Source of the DNA: Chitinophagaceae bacterium UBA4407
Lineage (GTDB): Bacteria; Bacteroidota; Bacteroidia; Chitinophagales; Chitinophagaceae
DNA: 34,399 nt
Assembly (NCBI GenBank): GCA_002390845.1
Contig: DGQT01000030.1
Coordinates: 1 to 34,399 of the forward strand
Direction: 5' to 3'
The position numbers and the translations under genes are program-made. The notes beneath the pieces were generated by a model. The model saw only the letters and a list, made by a program, of their open reading frames with translations, did not search any database and was not told the origin of the DNA. Shown piece after piece: positions 26,641 to 33,616 of this stretch (the stretch's first letter is position 1; the number at the start of each line of letters is the position of its first letter).

Positions 26641-26670
26641 AAAAAGCCCGCAGCAAGCTGCGGGCTTTTT
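26641..26670. terminator. Bidirectional intrinsic terminator
   Basis: AAAAAGCCCGCAGC pairs perfectly with GCTGCGGGCTTTTT (14-bp stem, tiny loop), GC-rich in the middle with A- and T-tracts outside. It lies 3 bp after the rnhA stop and 16 bp from the stop of the convergent DUF6580 gene, so it can serve both. It is the only classical terminator I found in the window. Confidence 0.95.
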
Positions 26671-26686
26671 ATTTAAAAGTATTTTA

Positions 26687-27259
26687 TTAAGCAGTAGCTA
26701 AAGACAATTTTCCTTTAACGATCCACTGATACAATGCTACAAAAGACGGAAGAAAGATTATTGTTGCTATTACACTGTTCCTGTAAAAAGGCAATCCCGC
26801 AGTAAAACATTCCATCAACCCGCTGAAGTCTTTTGTGTAGCCAATGATTTCTGCCTGTGTAGCCCACACAATATAATTTGATGCAAGAAAAAACAAAGCA
26901 GGGCCAAGAACCGACGCCGCAAGCATACCAACAAGCTTACCACGACGCAATAACATGCCTACACCCGCCAGCGCAGCAATAAGTATGTAGTTGATCCATT
27001 GATTACCATAAAAACCCGCAAATGGAAACAGGTGCGCCATAAATAAAAGTTGTATCAGCACATCGCTGACAAATAAAGTTACAAGCGGAACAAGAAATGC
27101 TTTTTTGGCATCTTTCTCGCTAAAGCCTGCAAACAGCGCAACAGCAAGCCCCGCAGAGAAACCGCTTAAACTTAACTGGGGCGCACAAATAACTTTAACT
27201 GTTGTGGTAATGGCCACCATTATAAAAAGAAAAATGATTGTTTGCTTATTGAGTTTCAT
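26687..27259 (-). CDS. DUF6580 family membrane protein
   Basis: A 190-aa integral membrane protein with about five or six hydrophobic segments. It resembles DUF6580 putative transport proteins (ALFAGFSEKDAKKAFLVPLVTLFVSDVLIQ, FYGNQWINYILIAALAGVGMLLR, FLASNYIVWATQ, GLMECFTAGLPFYRNSVIATIIFLPSFVALYQW). The pattern recalls ECF-type substrate-binding membrane components, but function is not known. It has its own promoter (27282-27312) and shares the terminator at 26641-26670. Confidence 0.85.
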   Translation of the reverse strand: MKLNKQTIIFLFIMVAITTTVKVICAPQLSLSGFSAGLAVALFAGFSEKDAKKAFLVPLVTLFVSDVLIQLLFMAHLFPFAGFYGNQWINYILIAALAGVGMLLRRGKLVGMLAASVLGPALFFLASNYIVWATQAEIIGYTKDFSGLMECFTAGLPFYRNSVIATIIFLPSFVALYQWIVKGKLSLATA

Positions 27260-27281
27260 ATTGAAATTATGTTCGTAACGG

Positions 27282-27312
27282 CAAAAATAGGGCTTAATTA
27301 CTATGGCACAAA
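27282..27312 (-). promoter_or_regulatory. Bacteroidota-type promoter for the DUF6580 gene
   Basis: Read on the minus strand: TTTG (27312-27309), a 19-bp spacer, then TATTTTTG (27289-27282), matching the -33 TTTG and -7 TAnnTTTG consensus. The start codon is 22 bp downstream. The -33 box lies inside the last codons of manA. Confidence 0.55.
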
Positions 27313-28497
27313 AGCTTTATACGCCAGTACATTGCCGGGTGTTGATAACCTGTAAGTTTCACCCGGCAATATAGCACAGGTCTCTCCTTTCTTTAAAAGC
27401 AAATTATTTACCTGTAATTCGCCTTCCATCACAGTAATAATTTCCAGCGAAGTTGAAGTTGCACCGTGAGTCTGTGCCACTGCAAGCTCAATCTTACTGA
27501 TGCCGAAATCGGGTACCGGGCAGGGATAATTCCTTTCACCGTTACCAAGGTCTACCCCTTTCATAATGTTGGGGATAATGCCTTCGAAAGTAGTGTGCTT
27601 TATCAGTTCAGGTATATCAATATGTTTGGGTGTTAGGCCGCCACGCAAAACGTTGTCGCTGTTGGCCATTAGTTCCATAGTTTGTCCTTCAAGATATGCA
27701 TGGGGAATGCCTGCGCCCTGGAACACTGCCTGGCCGGGAAGCACTTTTACAATATTGAAAAAGTAAATCGAGAAAACGCCTCTGTCAATCTCACCGATAC
27801 CATTTTGTGATTCAAATAATTTTGCCACCCACCAGCCAGGCTGTTCTTTGGTTAGTTCATTGTTTTGTTTGCGCTGCAGTTCCCTTTGCACCAGTGGCAG
27901 CAATAATTCATCTATTTGCTGTTGCGGCATTTCCATTACATGCCTGTACAATTCTTTATAACCCTGTTCTTGAAATATTGCAATAAAGTTTTGAAATTCA
28001 GGAACAGACTGCAATACGTTTTCCAGTTTGGGTTGCTCCAAAAAACCATGTAGTAACCAGAACTCGCTTAACGCAACCAGTACTTCTGGTTTGTGGTTTT
28101 TGTCTTTATAATTCCTGTTGGGTGCGTTGGCTGGTATGCCCGCCGCTTCTTCTGCAGCAAAACCTTTCTCAGCTTCTGTTTTAGAAGGGTGCACCTGGAT
28201 GGAAAGCATTTCTTTTACATCCTGCACTTTAAACAAATAAGGCAGTTCGCCAAATTGACTGAATACTTTTTGGCCAATAAACAGAACCGGGTTTTCATTG
28301 ATTGCATCCCTTAAAGAAATTTCATCTTCGCCAGTAATCAAAACTGAAGGTGCCAGTGTATGTGCCCCCATCCAGTATTCTGCATAAGGCTTATGCTGCA
28401 GGTTTTCTTCGCCCATCCATTCGGGGATGAAAGAATATCCGCCCCATACATAATGCATCACTTTGCCTTTTAGTTTAAAAACTTTATCTTGTAACAT
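27301..28497 (-). CDS. manA: Mannose-6-phosphate isomerase, class I
   Basis: A 398-aa type I phosphomannose isomerase that interconverts fructose-6-P and mannose-6-P in the cytoplasm. The zinc and active-site motifs are present: LSIQVHPSKTEAEKGF (residues about 98-113), YKDKNHKPEVLVAL (Glu of the zinc site) and VFQGAGIPHAYLEGQTMELMANSDNVLRGGLTPKHID. Length and order match the family. It feeds GDP-mannose for surface polysaccharides. Gene order suggests a single gene, with the DUF6580 gene 41 bp downstream under its own promoter. Confidence 0.95.
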   Translation of the reverse strand: MLQDKVFKLKGKVMHYVWGGYSFIPEWMGEENLQHKPYAEYWMGAHTLAPSVLITGEDEISLRDAINENPVLFIGQKVFSQFGELPYLFKVQDVKEMLSIQVHPSKTEAEKGFAAEEAAGIPANAPNRNYKDKNHKPEVLVALSEFWLLHGFLEQPKLENVLQSVPEFQNFIAIFQEQGYKELYRHVMEMPQQQIDELLLPLVQRELQRKQNNELTKEQPGWWVAKLFESQNGIGEIDRGVFSIYFFNIVKVLPGQAVFQGAGIPHAYLEGQTMELMANSDNVLRGGLTPKHIDIPELIKHTTFEGIIPNIMKGVDLGNGERNYPCPVPDFGISKIELAVAQTHGATSTSLEIITVMEGELQVNNLLLKKGETCAILPGETYRLSTPGNVLAYKAFVP

Positions 28498-28519
28498 GCT
28501 TCTCTGTTTTTGCAGGCTG

Positions 28520-28552
28520 CAATATTACATTGATATTTTCTGTATTTACAAA
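28520..28552 (-). promoter_or_regulatory. Possible Bacteroidota-type promoter for manA
   Basis: Read on the minus strand: TTTG (28552-28549), a 21-bp spacer, then TAATATTG (28527-28520), one mismatch from TAnnTTTG, 22 bp before the manA start. Position and spacing fit, but with one mismatch in AT-rich DNA this is moderate evidence. Confidence 0.4.
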
Positions 28553-28593
28553 CAGGCTAACGAAGTATCATAATTAATCAATCATGCATTTAT

Positions 28594-28956
28594 ATGAGCA
28601 ACAGTTACAATAAGCAGTTGGGCGACAAAGGCGAAGAAATGGCTGCTGTATATTTGGTACAGCATGGTTATACTTTACTGGAACGCAACTGGCGTTTTAA
28701 ACATTGGGAGGTGGATATTATTGCAGGCAAGGGAAACAGGCTGCATTTTTTTGAAGTAAAAACAAGAACATCAAACAGGTTTGGTAACCCCGAAGAAAGT
28801 ATTGGCCGTGAAAAAATGAATAACCTGAAAAATGCCGCCGAACAATACCAGTACCTGCACCCCGAATGGAAATACATACAGTTCAATGTGCTCTCTATAA
28901 ACCTGCATTACAATCAGCCCGCTGAATATTTTTTAATTGAAGATGTATATTTTTAG
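28594..28956 (+). CDS. yraN: YraN family protein (UPF0102)
   Basis: A 120-aa protein with the endonuclease-like YraN fold: NKQLGDKGEEMAAVYLVQHGYTLLERNWRFKHWEVDIIAGKGNRLHFFEVKTR. The E-x-D-I (Glu/Asp near 48-50) and F-E-V-K-T-R (Glu62, Lys64 approx.) form a nuclease-like active site. Function is uncertain. Divergent from manA across 96 bp with no element between. A palindromic element starts directly after its stop codon. Confidence 0.93.
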   Translation: MSNSYNKQLGDKGEEMAAVYLVQHGYTLLERNWRFKHWEVDIIAGKGNRLHFFEVKTRTSNRFGNPEESIGREKMNNLKNAAEQYQYLHPEWKYIQFNVLSINLHYNQPAEYFLIEDVYF

Positions 28957-29222
28957 ATGACCGGCAGTTGAATTACTATGAAGCTTTAGTTGTGTCACTC
29001 ACTTGTACGTTCGGAAAATTGTGCAGCAAGTCCGAAAGACCGGAAGGCCGAAAGTCGGAAAGAAATACAACTGCATTTAGTTTCGGACTTACTGGCTTGC
29101 TGACTTCCGGTCTAACAGTAAAAGACATGCAGTCGCTTTATCTTCGCTTTGCTCAATAAAGCTATGTCGTACAAGAGTGCGACGCAACAGTCGCTAAACA
29201 GCATTACTAATGCCGGGTAAAA
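28957..29222. repeat. Palindromic element copy E15 (two arms, different cores, long loop)
   Basis: Begins at the yraN stop. Left arm: ACCGGCAGTTGAATTACTAT, GAAGCTTTA, core GTTGTGTCACTCACTTGTAC (28989-29008). Loop: nested inverted repeats AAGTCCGAAA/TTTCGGACTT (29028-29037, 29081-29090) and AGACCGGAAG/CTTCCGGTCT (29037-29046, 29104-29113). Right arm: GTACAAGAGTGCGACGCAAC (29169-29188), GCATTACTAATGCCGGGTAA. It occupies nearly the whole 300-bp gap before the Crp/Fnr gene, whose promoter must be in the last ~35 bp or inside it. Confidence 0.85.
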
Positions 29223-29256
29223 TAATGGCTTTATATTGCTGTTTTAAAGAACAAAC

Positions 29257-29820
29257 ATGGAACATTTGCTGGCACATATTTCCAACTATCATCCATTAAG
29301 TACAGAAGCGCAGAATGCTTTACAGGATTGCTTTGAAAAGATCTCATTATCAAAAAATGAATACCTTCTTACGCAGGGCAATGTTTGCAGGCATTTATAT
29401 TTTTTAGAGAAGGGAGCGCTTCGTGGTTTTTATAATCTTGATGGAAAAGAAATAACGCACTGGTTTGGTTTTGAGAATGATTTTGTAACCTCTTTTCACA
29501 GCTTTATAACACAGCAGGCTGCAATAGAAAATATTCAATTACTCGAAGGCAGTATTTTATGGGCTATTTCAAAAGAACGTTTAAAAACTTTGTTTAATGC
29601 CCATCACGAAATTGAAAGACTGGTAAGAATTGTTTACGAAAAATATTATATAAAGCTTGAAGAAAGATATGTGAATGCACATTTTAAAACTGCCAAAGAA
29701 CTTTACGAAAATCTGTTGCAGCAAACACCACATATACTGGAAAGGGTACCATTGGGTTTCATCGCTTCTTACTTAGGCATAAGCCAGGAAACATTAAGCA
29801 GGATACGCAGCAGGTTTTAA
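29257..29820 (+). CDS. Crp/Fnr family transcriptional regulator
   Basis: A 187-aa regulator. The cyclic-nucleotide-binding-like beta-roll (about 20-115) has LSKNEYLLTQGNVCRHLYFLEKGALRGFYNLDGKEITHWFGFENDFV. A long dimer helix (about 125-150) precedes a short winged helix with VPLGFIASYLGISQETLSRIRSRF, the last 25 residues being the recognition helix. There are no Fnr-type cysteines, and the usual cAMP-binding Arg/Ser residues are not apparent, so the effector is unknown. It may form a unit with the YiaA-like gene 79 bp downstream, which suggests it regulates that gene or a stress response; this is inference. Confidence 0.92.
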   Translation: MEHLLAHISNYHPLSTEAQNALQDCFEKISLSKNEYLLTQGNVCRHLYFLEKGALRGFYNLDGKEITHWFGFENDFVTSFHSFITQQAAIENIQLLEGSILWAISKERLKTLFNAHHEIERLVRIVYEKYYIKLEERYVNAHFKTAKELYENLLQQTPHILERVPLGFIASYLGISQETLSRIRSRF

Positions 29821-29899
29821 CATTTGCATTTTCATTTTTTGATAAATGTCAAAAAGTAACAGCAACGTTGAAAATATTTTTGATCCACAAAAAATAATC

Positions 29900-30313
29900 A
29901 TGGAACAAAAACAATTACAACCCTCGGCAGCTTTCATTGCAGCATCATGGGCTGCATTTTTTATTGGCACAATAGCATTTAATATCGGCCTTTGGAATGC
30001 CGATATGCAACTGAACGAAAAAGGTTATTATTTTACGGTATTAATGTTTGGCCTCTTCTCGGCCATCTCTGTACAAAAAGCAGTACGCGATCAATTAGAA
30101 AGCATCCCTGTAACCAATCTTTATTATGGCATTGCGTGGTTCAGCACCATTTTATCAATCGTGTTGCTCACTGTTGGTTTATGGAATGCCGATCTTCAAA
30201 AAAGCGAAAAAGGTTTTTATGCAATGGCTTTCGTTCTCAGCATGTTTGCAGCAATAGCGGTACAAAAAAATACAAGAGATATTAAAGCTTCAAAAACTTT
30301 GGAACAACTTTAG
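29900..30313 (+). CDS. YiaA/YiaB-type inner membrane protein
   Basis: A 137-aa membrane protein with four hydrophobic segments formed by an internal duplication: NIGLWNADMQLNEKGYYF..SAISVQKAVRD and TVGLWNADLQKSEKGFYA..AAIAVQKNTRD. The family is small and uncharacterised. An upstream in-frame ATG at 29846 would add 18 residues (SKSNSNVENIFDPQ) and is possible; the start just before KQLQPSAAFIAASWAAFF is preferred because family members begin here. It lies directly downstream of the Crp/Fnr regulator. Confidence 0.82.
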   Translation: MEQKQLQPSAAFIAASWAAFFIGTIAFNIGLWNADMQLNEKGYYFTVLMFGLFSAISVQKAVRDQLESIPVTNLYYGIAWFSTILSIVLLTVGLWNADLQKSEKGFYAMAFVLSMFAAIAVQKNTRDIKASKTLEQL

Positions 30314-30321
30314 ATTGAAAA

Positions 30322-30400
30322 TTTGTTTTTTGAGCCAATCTGTATAACATGTATTGAGCAATTCTTGCGTCGCACTCTTGTACGGCAATGCATTGAGCGG
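30322..30400. repeat. Palindromic element copy E16 (left arm)
   Basis: TTTGTTTTTTGAGCCAATC outer end, GTATTGAGCAAT, core CTTGCGTCGCACTCTTGTAC (30364-30383), inner GGCAATGCATTGAGCGG. It begins 9 bp after the YiaA-like stop codon. No right core follows; a different palindrome lies 40 bp on. Confidence 0.78.
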
Positions 30401-30440
30401 CTCCGGGCTGCTCCGCAAACTGGTTCTGGTAATACAATCA

Positions 30441-30633
30441 TTTAAAATGGATGCATTTAAAATTGTAACAACCCTTTTTTTAGCGCAGAGAATAAGAGAA
30501 CGCTAAGTTTACGTTGAGCATCTCTGCGATAACCCTTCCTGCCGGCAGGCAAGTCCTTATTCATGTTCTCTGCGTTAGAAATCTGATACAAGCGGAAATA
30601 CTTCATCTACAATTTTAAATGCATCCTTTCAAA
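30441..30633. repeat. Second type of palindromic repeat, nested
   Basis: The outer arms, TTTAAAATGGATGCATTTAA onward (30441-30467) and 30608-30633, share a 19-bp perfect inverted match (GGATGCATTTAAAATTGTA). Inside are GCGCAGAGAATAAGAGAACG (30483-30502), and CTCTGCG repeats at 30522-30528 and 30568-30574. At the centre is the 12-bp palindrome CCTGCCGGCAGG (30538-30549). It lacks the core of the main family and is in the 367-bp gap before the aminotransferase gene. Confidence 0.75.
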
Positions 30634-30680
30634 TTCCTGCATCGCTGCTTATTGTTACATTAGCAGATAATTATTTTGCT

Positions 30681-31790
30681 ATGCTTTACAAAAGAATGCC
30701 GATAGAAAAAGAATCACCTGAAGAAATTGGTTACGATAATATAAAATACAACCTGTCAGAAAGTTCTGTTACAGATATAAAGATGAGTGAATTAAATCTC
30801 TCACTCAACGATCTTAAATTAGAATACATTGGTCACCGTGGTAAAGCAGAATTGCGACAACTTATTGTAAAAGATTGCAACAATCTTAATAAAGAAAATG
30901 TGTTGCTAACCAATGGTGCAGCAGGTGCATTGTTCATCATCAACACTTCCTTGCTTACTGCAGAAGATCATTTAATTGTAGTAAGGCCAAACTATGCTAC
31001 TAACATTGAAGTGCCGAGAACCATCGGTTGTAGTATTTCATTTATCGATTTACAGTTTGAACAATCGTGGAAATTAGACTCACAAAAAATAGCAGCAGCA
31101 ATACAGCCAAATACAAAACTCATCAGCATTACAAGCCCACACAACCCAACAGGAATGTTGATGAGTGAAGCTGAGATCAATGAAATTATTCTCATTGCAG
31201 AACAACACAGTATTTATTTGCTTATTGATGAAACTTACCGCGACACCTGTTTTAAAACACCATATCCTGTTACTGCAACAAAGAGCAAAAATGTAATCAG
31301 TGTTTCATCTCTATCAAAAGCTTTTGGTTTACCTGGTTTAAGAATAGGCTGGCTGATTACACAAGATGAAATTTTGCTGGAACGTTTTCTTGCTGCTAAA
31401 GAAATGATCTATATCAGCAACTCTGCATTGGATGAAGAAGTGGCTTACCAGTTTTATGTCGCCAAAGAAAAGTTTGCCACAAGCATTAATCAAAAAGCAA
31501 TGCTCAATTTTCAATTGCTTAAAGAATGGCTGCATAAAGAAACAAGAATGGAAGCCGTGTTGCCACAAGGTGGTGTTATTTGTTTTGCGCGTTTTAAAGA
31601 GGACTTAAACATTGATACCGCAAAGTTTTACAATACACTCTTGAACAAATATCAAACGATGGTTGGTCCGGGCCATTGGTTTGAAATGCCCGATAGTTAT
31701 ATGCGTATTGGCTTCGGCTGGACGGACGATATTGTATTTAAACAAGGGCTTGAAAATATTAGCGCTGCAATGATAGAGAGTTTGAATTAA
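30681..31790 (+). CDS. PLP-dependent aminotransferase, class I/II
   Basis: A 369-aa fold-type I aminotransferase. Expected residues are present: NGAAGALF (phosphate loop, 78-86), Asn155 in SPHNPTGM, Asp183 and Tyr186 in LLIDETYRD, Schiff-base Lys213 in SLSKAFGLPGLRIGW, and the substrate-carboxylate Arg in YMRIGFGW near the C-terminus. The sequence is close to the histidinol-phosphate/capreomycidine-synthase-like subgroup by general feel, but specificity cannot be read here. It is a single gene between repeats. A second Met at 30696 is an alternative start. Confidence 0.92.
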   Translation: MLYKRMPIEKESPEEIGYDNIKYNLSESSVTDIKMSELNLSLNDLKLEYIGHRGKAELRQLIVKDCNNLNKENVLLTNGAAGALFIINTSLLTAEDHLIVVRPNYATNIEVPRTIGCSISFIDLQFEQSWKLDSQKIAAAIQPNTKLISITSPHNPTGMLMSEAEINEIILIAEQHSIYLLIDETYRDTCFKTPYPVTATKSKNVISVSSLSKAFGLPGLRIGWLITQDEILLERFLAAKEMIYISNSALDEEVAYQFYVAKEKFATSINQKAMLNFQLLKEWLHKETRMEAVLPQGGVICFARFKEDLNIDTAKFYNTLLNKYQTMVGPGHWFEMPDSYMRIGFGWTDDIVFKQGLENISAAMIESLN

Positions 31791-31793
31791 TAA

Positions 31794-31875
31794 GCCTTAG
31801 CTCAATATATAATCCGAACGTACAAGAGTGCGACGCAAGAATGTTGAATCTAGATATGAGGACCGGCTAATTAAG
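31794..31875. repeat. Palindromic element copy E17 (right arm)
   Basis: Inner AGCTCAATATATAATCCGAA, core GTACAAGAGTGCGACGCAA (31820-31838), GAATG, then GAGGACCGGCTAATTAAG. It begins 4 bp after the aminotransferase stop. The inner part also matches the right inner arm at 34190-34206. Confidence 0.78.
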
Positions 31876-31964
31876 AATGTATTTTATTATCACATCATCA
31901 AATTACAACATCACCAAATCATCAAATTAATTCTTCATAAATTCATAGCACCAAAATAATTATT

Positions 31965-33371
31965 ATGAAACTGCAATTCTCGTTTGCTGTGTTTTTAATC
32001 CTGTTAATAGCTGCATGCAATACAACACCCGAACAAAAAACTGACCCACTTGCAAAAGCTACAAGAAAAGATACTGCCGGCTGGATCAATATTCATCTCG
32101 AAGGCTCACCTTCCGAAATAGGTTACCAGCATGGTTATTTGCTGGCAAATGAAATTGATACCTGCCTGCAGATGATGGCTTATTTTGCAGCACATGAAAC
32201 AAAAAAGGACTGGGCTTTTTATAGGCAAAGTGCACAAAACTTTTTGTGGGATAAATTAGACCGCGAATACAAAGATGAGATCAATGGCATTGTTGCAGGC
32301 CTGCAAGCACAACATAAAGATTACGATAGTCTTGATATTACCGCTTACAACGCATGGGAAGAACTTGAGTACTATTATATACCTTCTTTAATGAACGCTG
32401 CTGTTGCGCACAGCGGCGACAATAAAGCCCCAGGCAATTGCAGCGCTTTTATTGCAACAGGCAGTTATACCAAAGATGGAAAAATTGTAATGGGCCACAA
32501 CAACTGGACATCGTATATAGTGGGCCAGCACTGGAATGTAGTGGCCGATATTGTTCCCGAAAAAGGCAATCATATTTTAATGGATTGTATGCCCGGTTAC
32601 ATCCACAGCGGCGACGATTTTTTAATTACTGCCAACGGAATACTCATTACCGAAACCACCATTACACAGTTCAATCTTTTTGATACTGCAGGCATTCCTG
32701 AATTTGTTCGTGCACGCAAAGCAGCGCAGTACAGCAACAGTATTGACGATGTAATAAAGATTTTTGTGGAAGGCAACAACGGCGGTTATGCGAACGACTG
32801 GCTCATTGGCGATACCAAAACAAATGAAGTTGCAAAACTTGAACTTGGTTTAAAAGATTACCGCGTTTGGCGCAGTAAGGATACGGCGATGATCGGCAGT
32901 AATTTCCCCAGCGATCCCAAACTCATTAAAGAAGAAACAACTTTTAATGTAAACGATTCTACCACCTCGCCCAATGCCCGTAAAAAACGCATGGAGCAAC
33001 TCGTGATCGTTGATTTAAAAGGAAAGCTCGATGCCCAAACGGGCATGCAGATTGAAGCCGACCACATGGATGCATTGCAGGGAAAAAATGCCAACAACCG
33101 CTGCGTTATCTGCGGCCATATTGATGAAGACCCGCTTGGTTGCGTAGAGTGGAGCAATCCGCCGTTCTATCCCATGGGCGCTGTGCAGGGAAAAGTTACC
33201 ACCGCCGATCTTGCAAAAGATATGAAGTTCTATGCGCACATGGGCCACCCCTGCGGCGAAGATTTTGTGGGCGCAACTTTCTATAAAGCGCACCCCGAAT
33301 ACGAATGGATGAGTAAATATTTAATGGATATGAAAGCTTATCCATGGACCATGTTTACAGCGAAGAAGTAA
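31965..33371 (+). CDS. C45-type / phospholipase B-like Ntn-hydrolase lipoprotein
   Basis: A 468-aa protein with a lipoprotein signal peptide: LILLIAAC places the lipidated Cys at 18. The mature part resembles C45 acyl-coenzyme A:6-APA acyltransferase-like and phospholipase B-like hydrolases. Glycine-rich EGSPSEIGYQHGYLLA (46-61) is followed by GNCSAFIATGSYTKDGKIVMGHNNW, where Cys159 is the likely N-terminal nucleophile after self-cleavage. Conserved GYIHSGDDFLITANGILITETTI follows. It probably hydrolyses amides or acyl esters in the periplasm or at the outer membrane. Classification is fairly secure, substrate unknown. Confidence 0.85.
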   Translation: MKLQFSFAVFLILLIAACNTTPEQKTDPLAKATRKDTAGWINIHLEGSPSEIGYQHGYLLANEIDTCLQMMAYFAAHETKKDWAFYRQSAQNFLWDKLDREYKDEINGIVAGLQAQHKDYDSLDITAYNAWEELEYYYIPSLMNAAVAHSGDNKAPGNCSAFIATGSYTKDGKIVMGHNNWTSYIVGQHWNVVADIVPEKGNHILMDCMPGYIHSGDDFLITANGILITETTITQFNLFDTAGIPEFVRARKAAQYSNSIDDVIKIFVEGNNGGYANDWLIGDTKTNEVAKLELGLKDYRVWRSKDTAMIGSNFPSDPKLIKEETTFNVNDSTTSPNARKKRMEQLVIVDLKGKLDAQTGMQIEADHMDALQGKNANNRCVICGHIDEDPLGCVEWSNPPFYPMGAVQGKVTTADLAKDMKFYAHMGHPCGEDFVGATFYKAHPEYEWMSKYLMDMKAYPWTMFTAKK

Positions 33372-33375
33372 AACA

Positions 33376-33450
33376 TTTTTGAATCTGGCAGAAGGAATAC
33401 TATGAAGCTTAGTTGCGTCGCACACTTCCTCTGAAGAATAAAATTGAGGC
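33376..33450. repeat. Palindromic element copy E18 (left arm, possible remote right arm)
   Basis: ATTTTTGAATCTGGCAGAAG, ACTATGAAGCTTA, core GTTGCGTCGCACACTT (33412-33427), inner TGAAGAATAAAATTGAGGC. A degraded right core, GAACATTACAAGTGTGACGG (33584-33603), sits just before the IS110 stop codon at 33617, so the copy may span 33376-33610 or be interrupted by the IS. Between 33450 and 33580 I see nothing else. Confidence 0.72.
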
Positions 33451-33616
33451 AATAGTTGATATGGTATAATTTGTTTGAGCGGATAATAGTGTTTTGTTAT
33501 AAAAGTGAAACTTCCTCTGCAAGACTGTTTCCATCTTATGCCTGCGTGCTCCAAAAGGATTAGGCAAATTGTACAACAATGCTGAACATTACAAGTGTGA
33601 CGGCCCTTTAATATTG

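Noticed and set aside
28968..29159. 63-aa plus-strand frame after yraN
   Set aside because: Translates element E15, including its core and loop repeats.
29992..30285. 97-aa frame overlapping the YiaA-like gene on the same strand
   Set aside because: Alternative frame; the YiaA frame has clear family motifs and an internal duplication.
30671..30678. Promoter boxes such as TTATTTTG before the aminotransferase, TAGTTTG before rnhB and TAATTTG before GH20
   Set aside because: Each is one base short of TAnnTTTG or lacks a correctly spaced TTTG, and such strings are expected by chance in AT-rich DNA.
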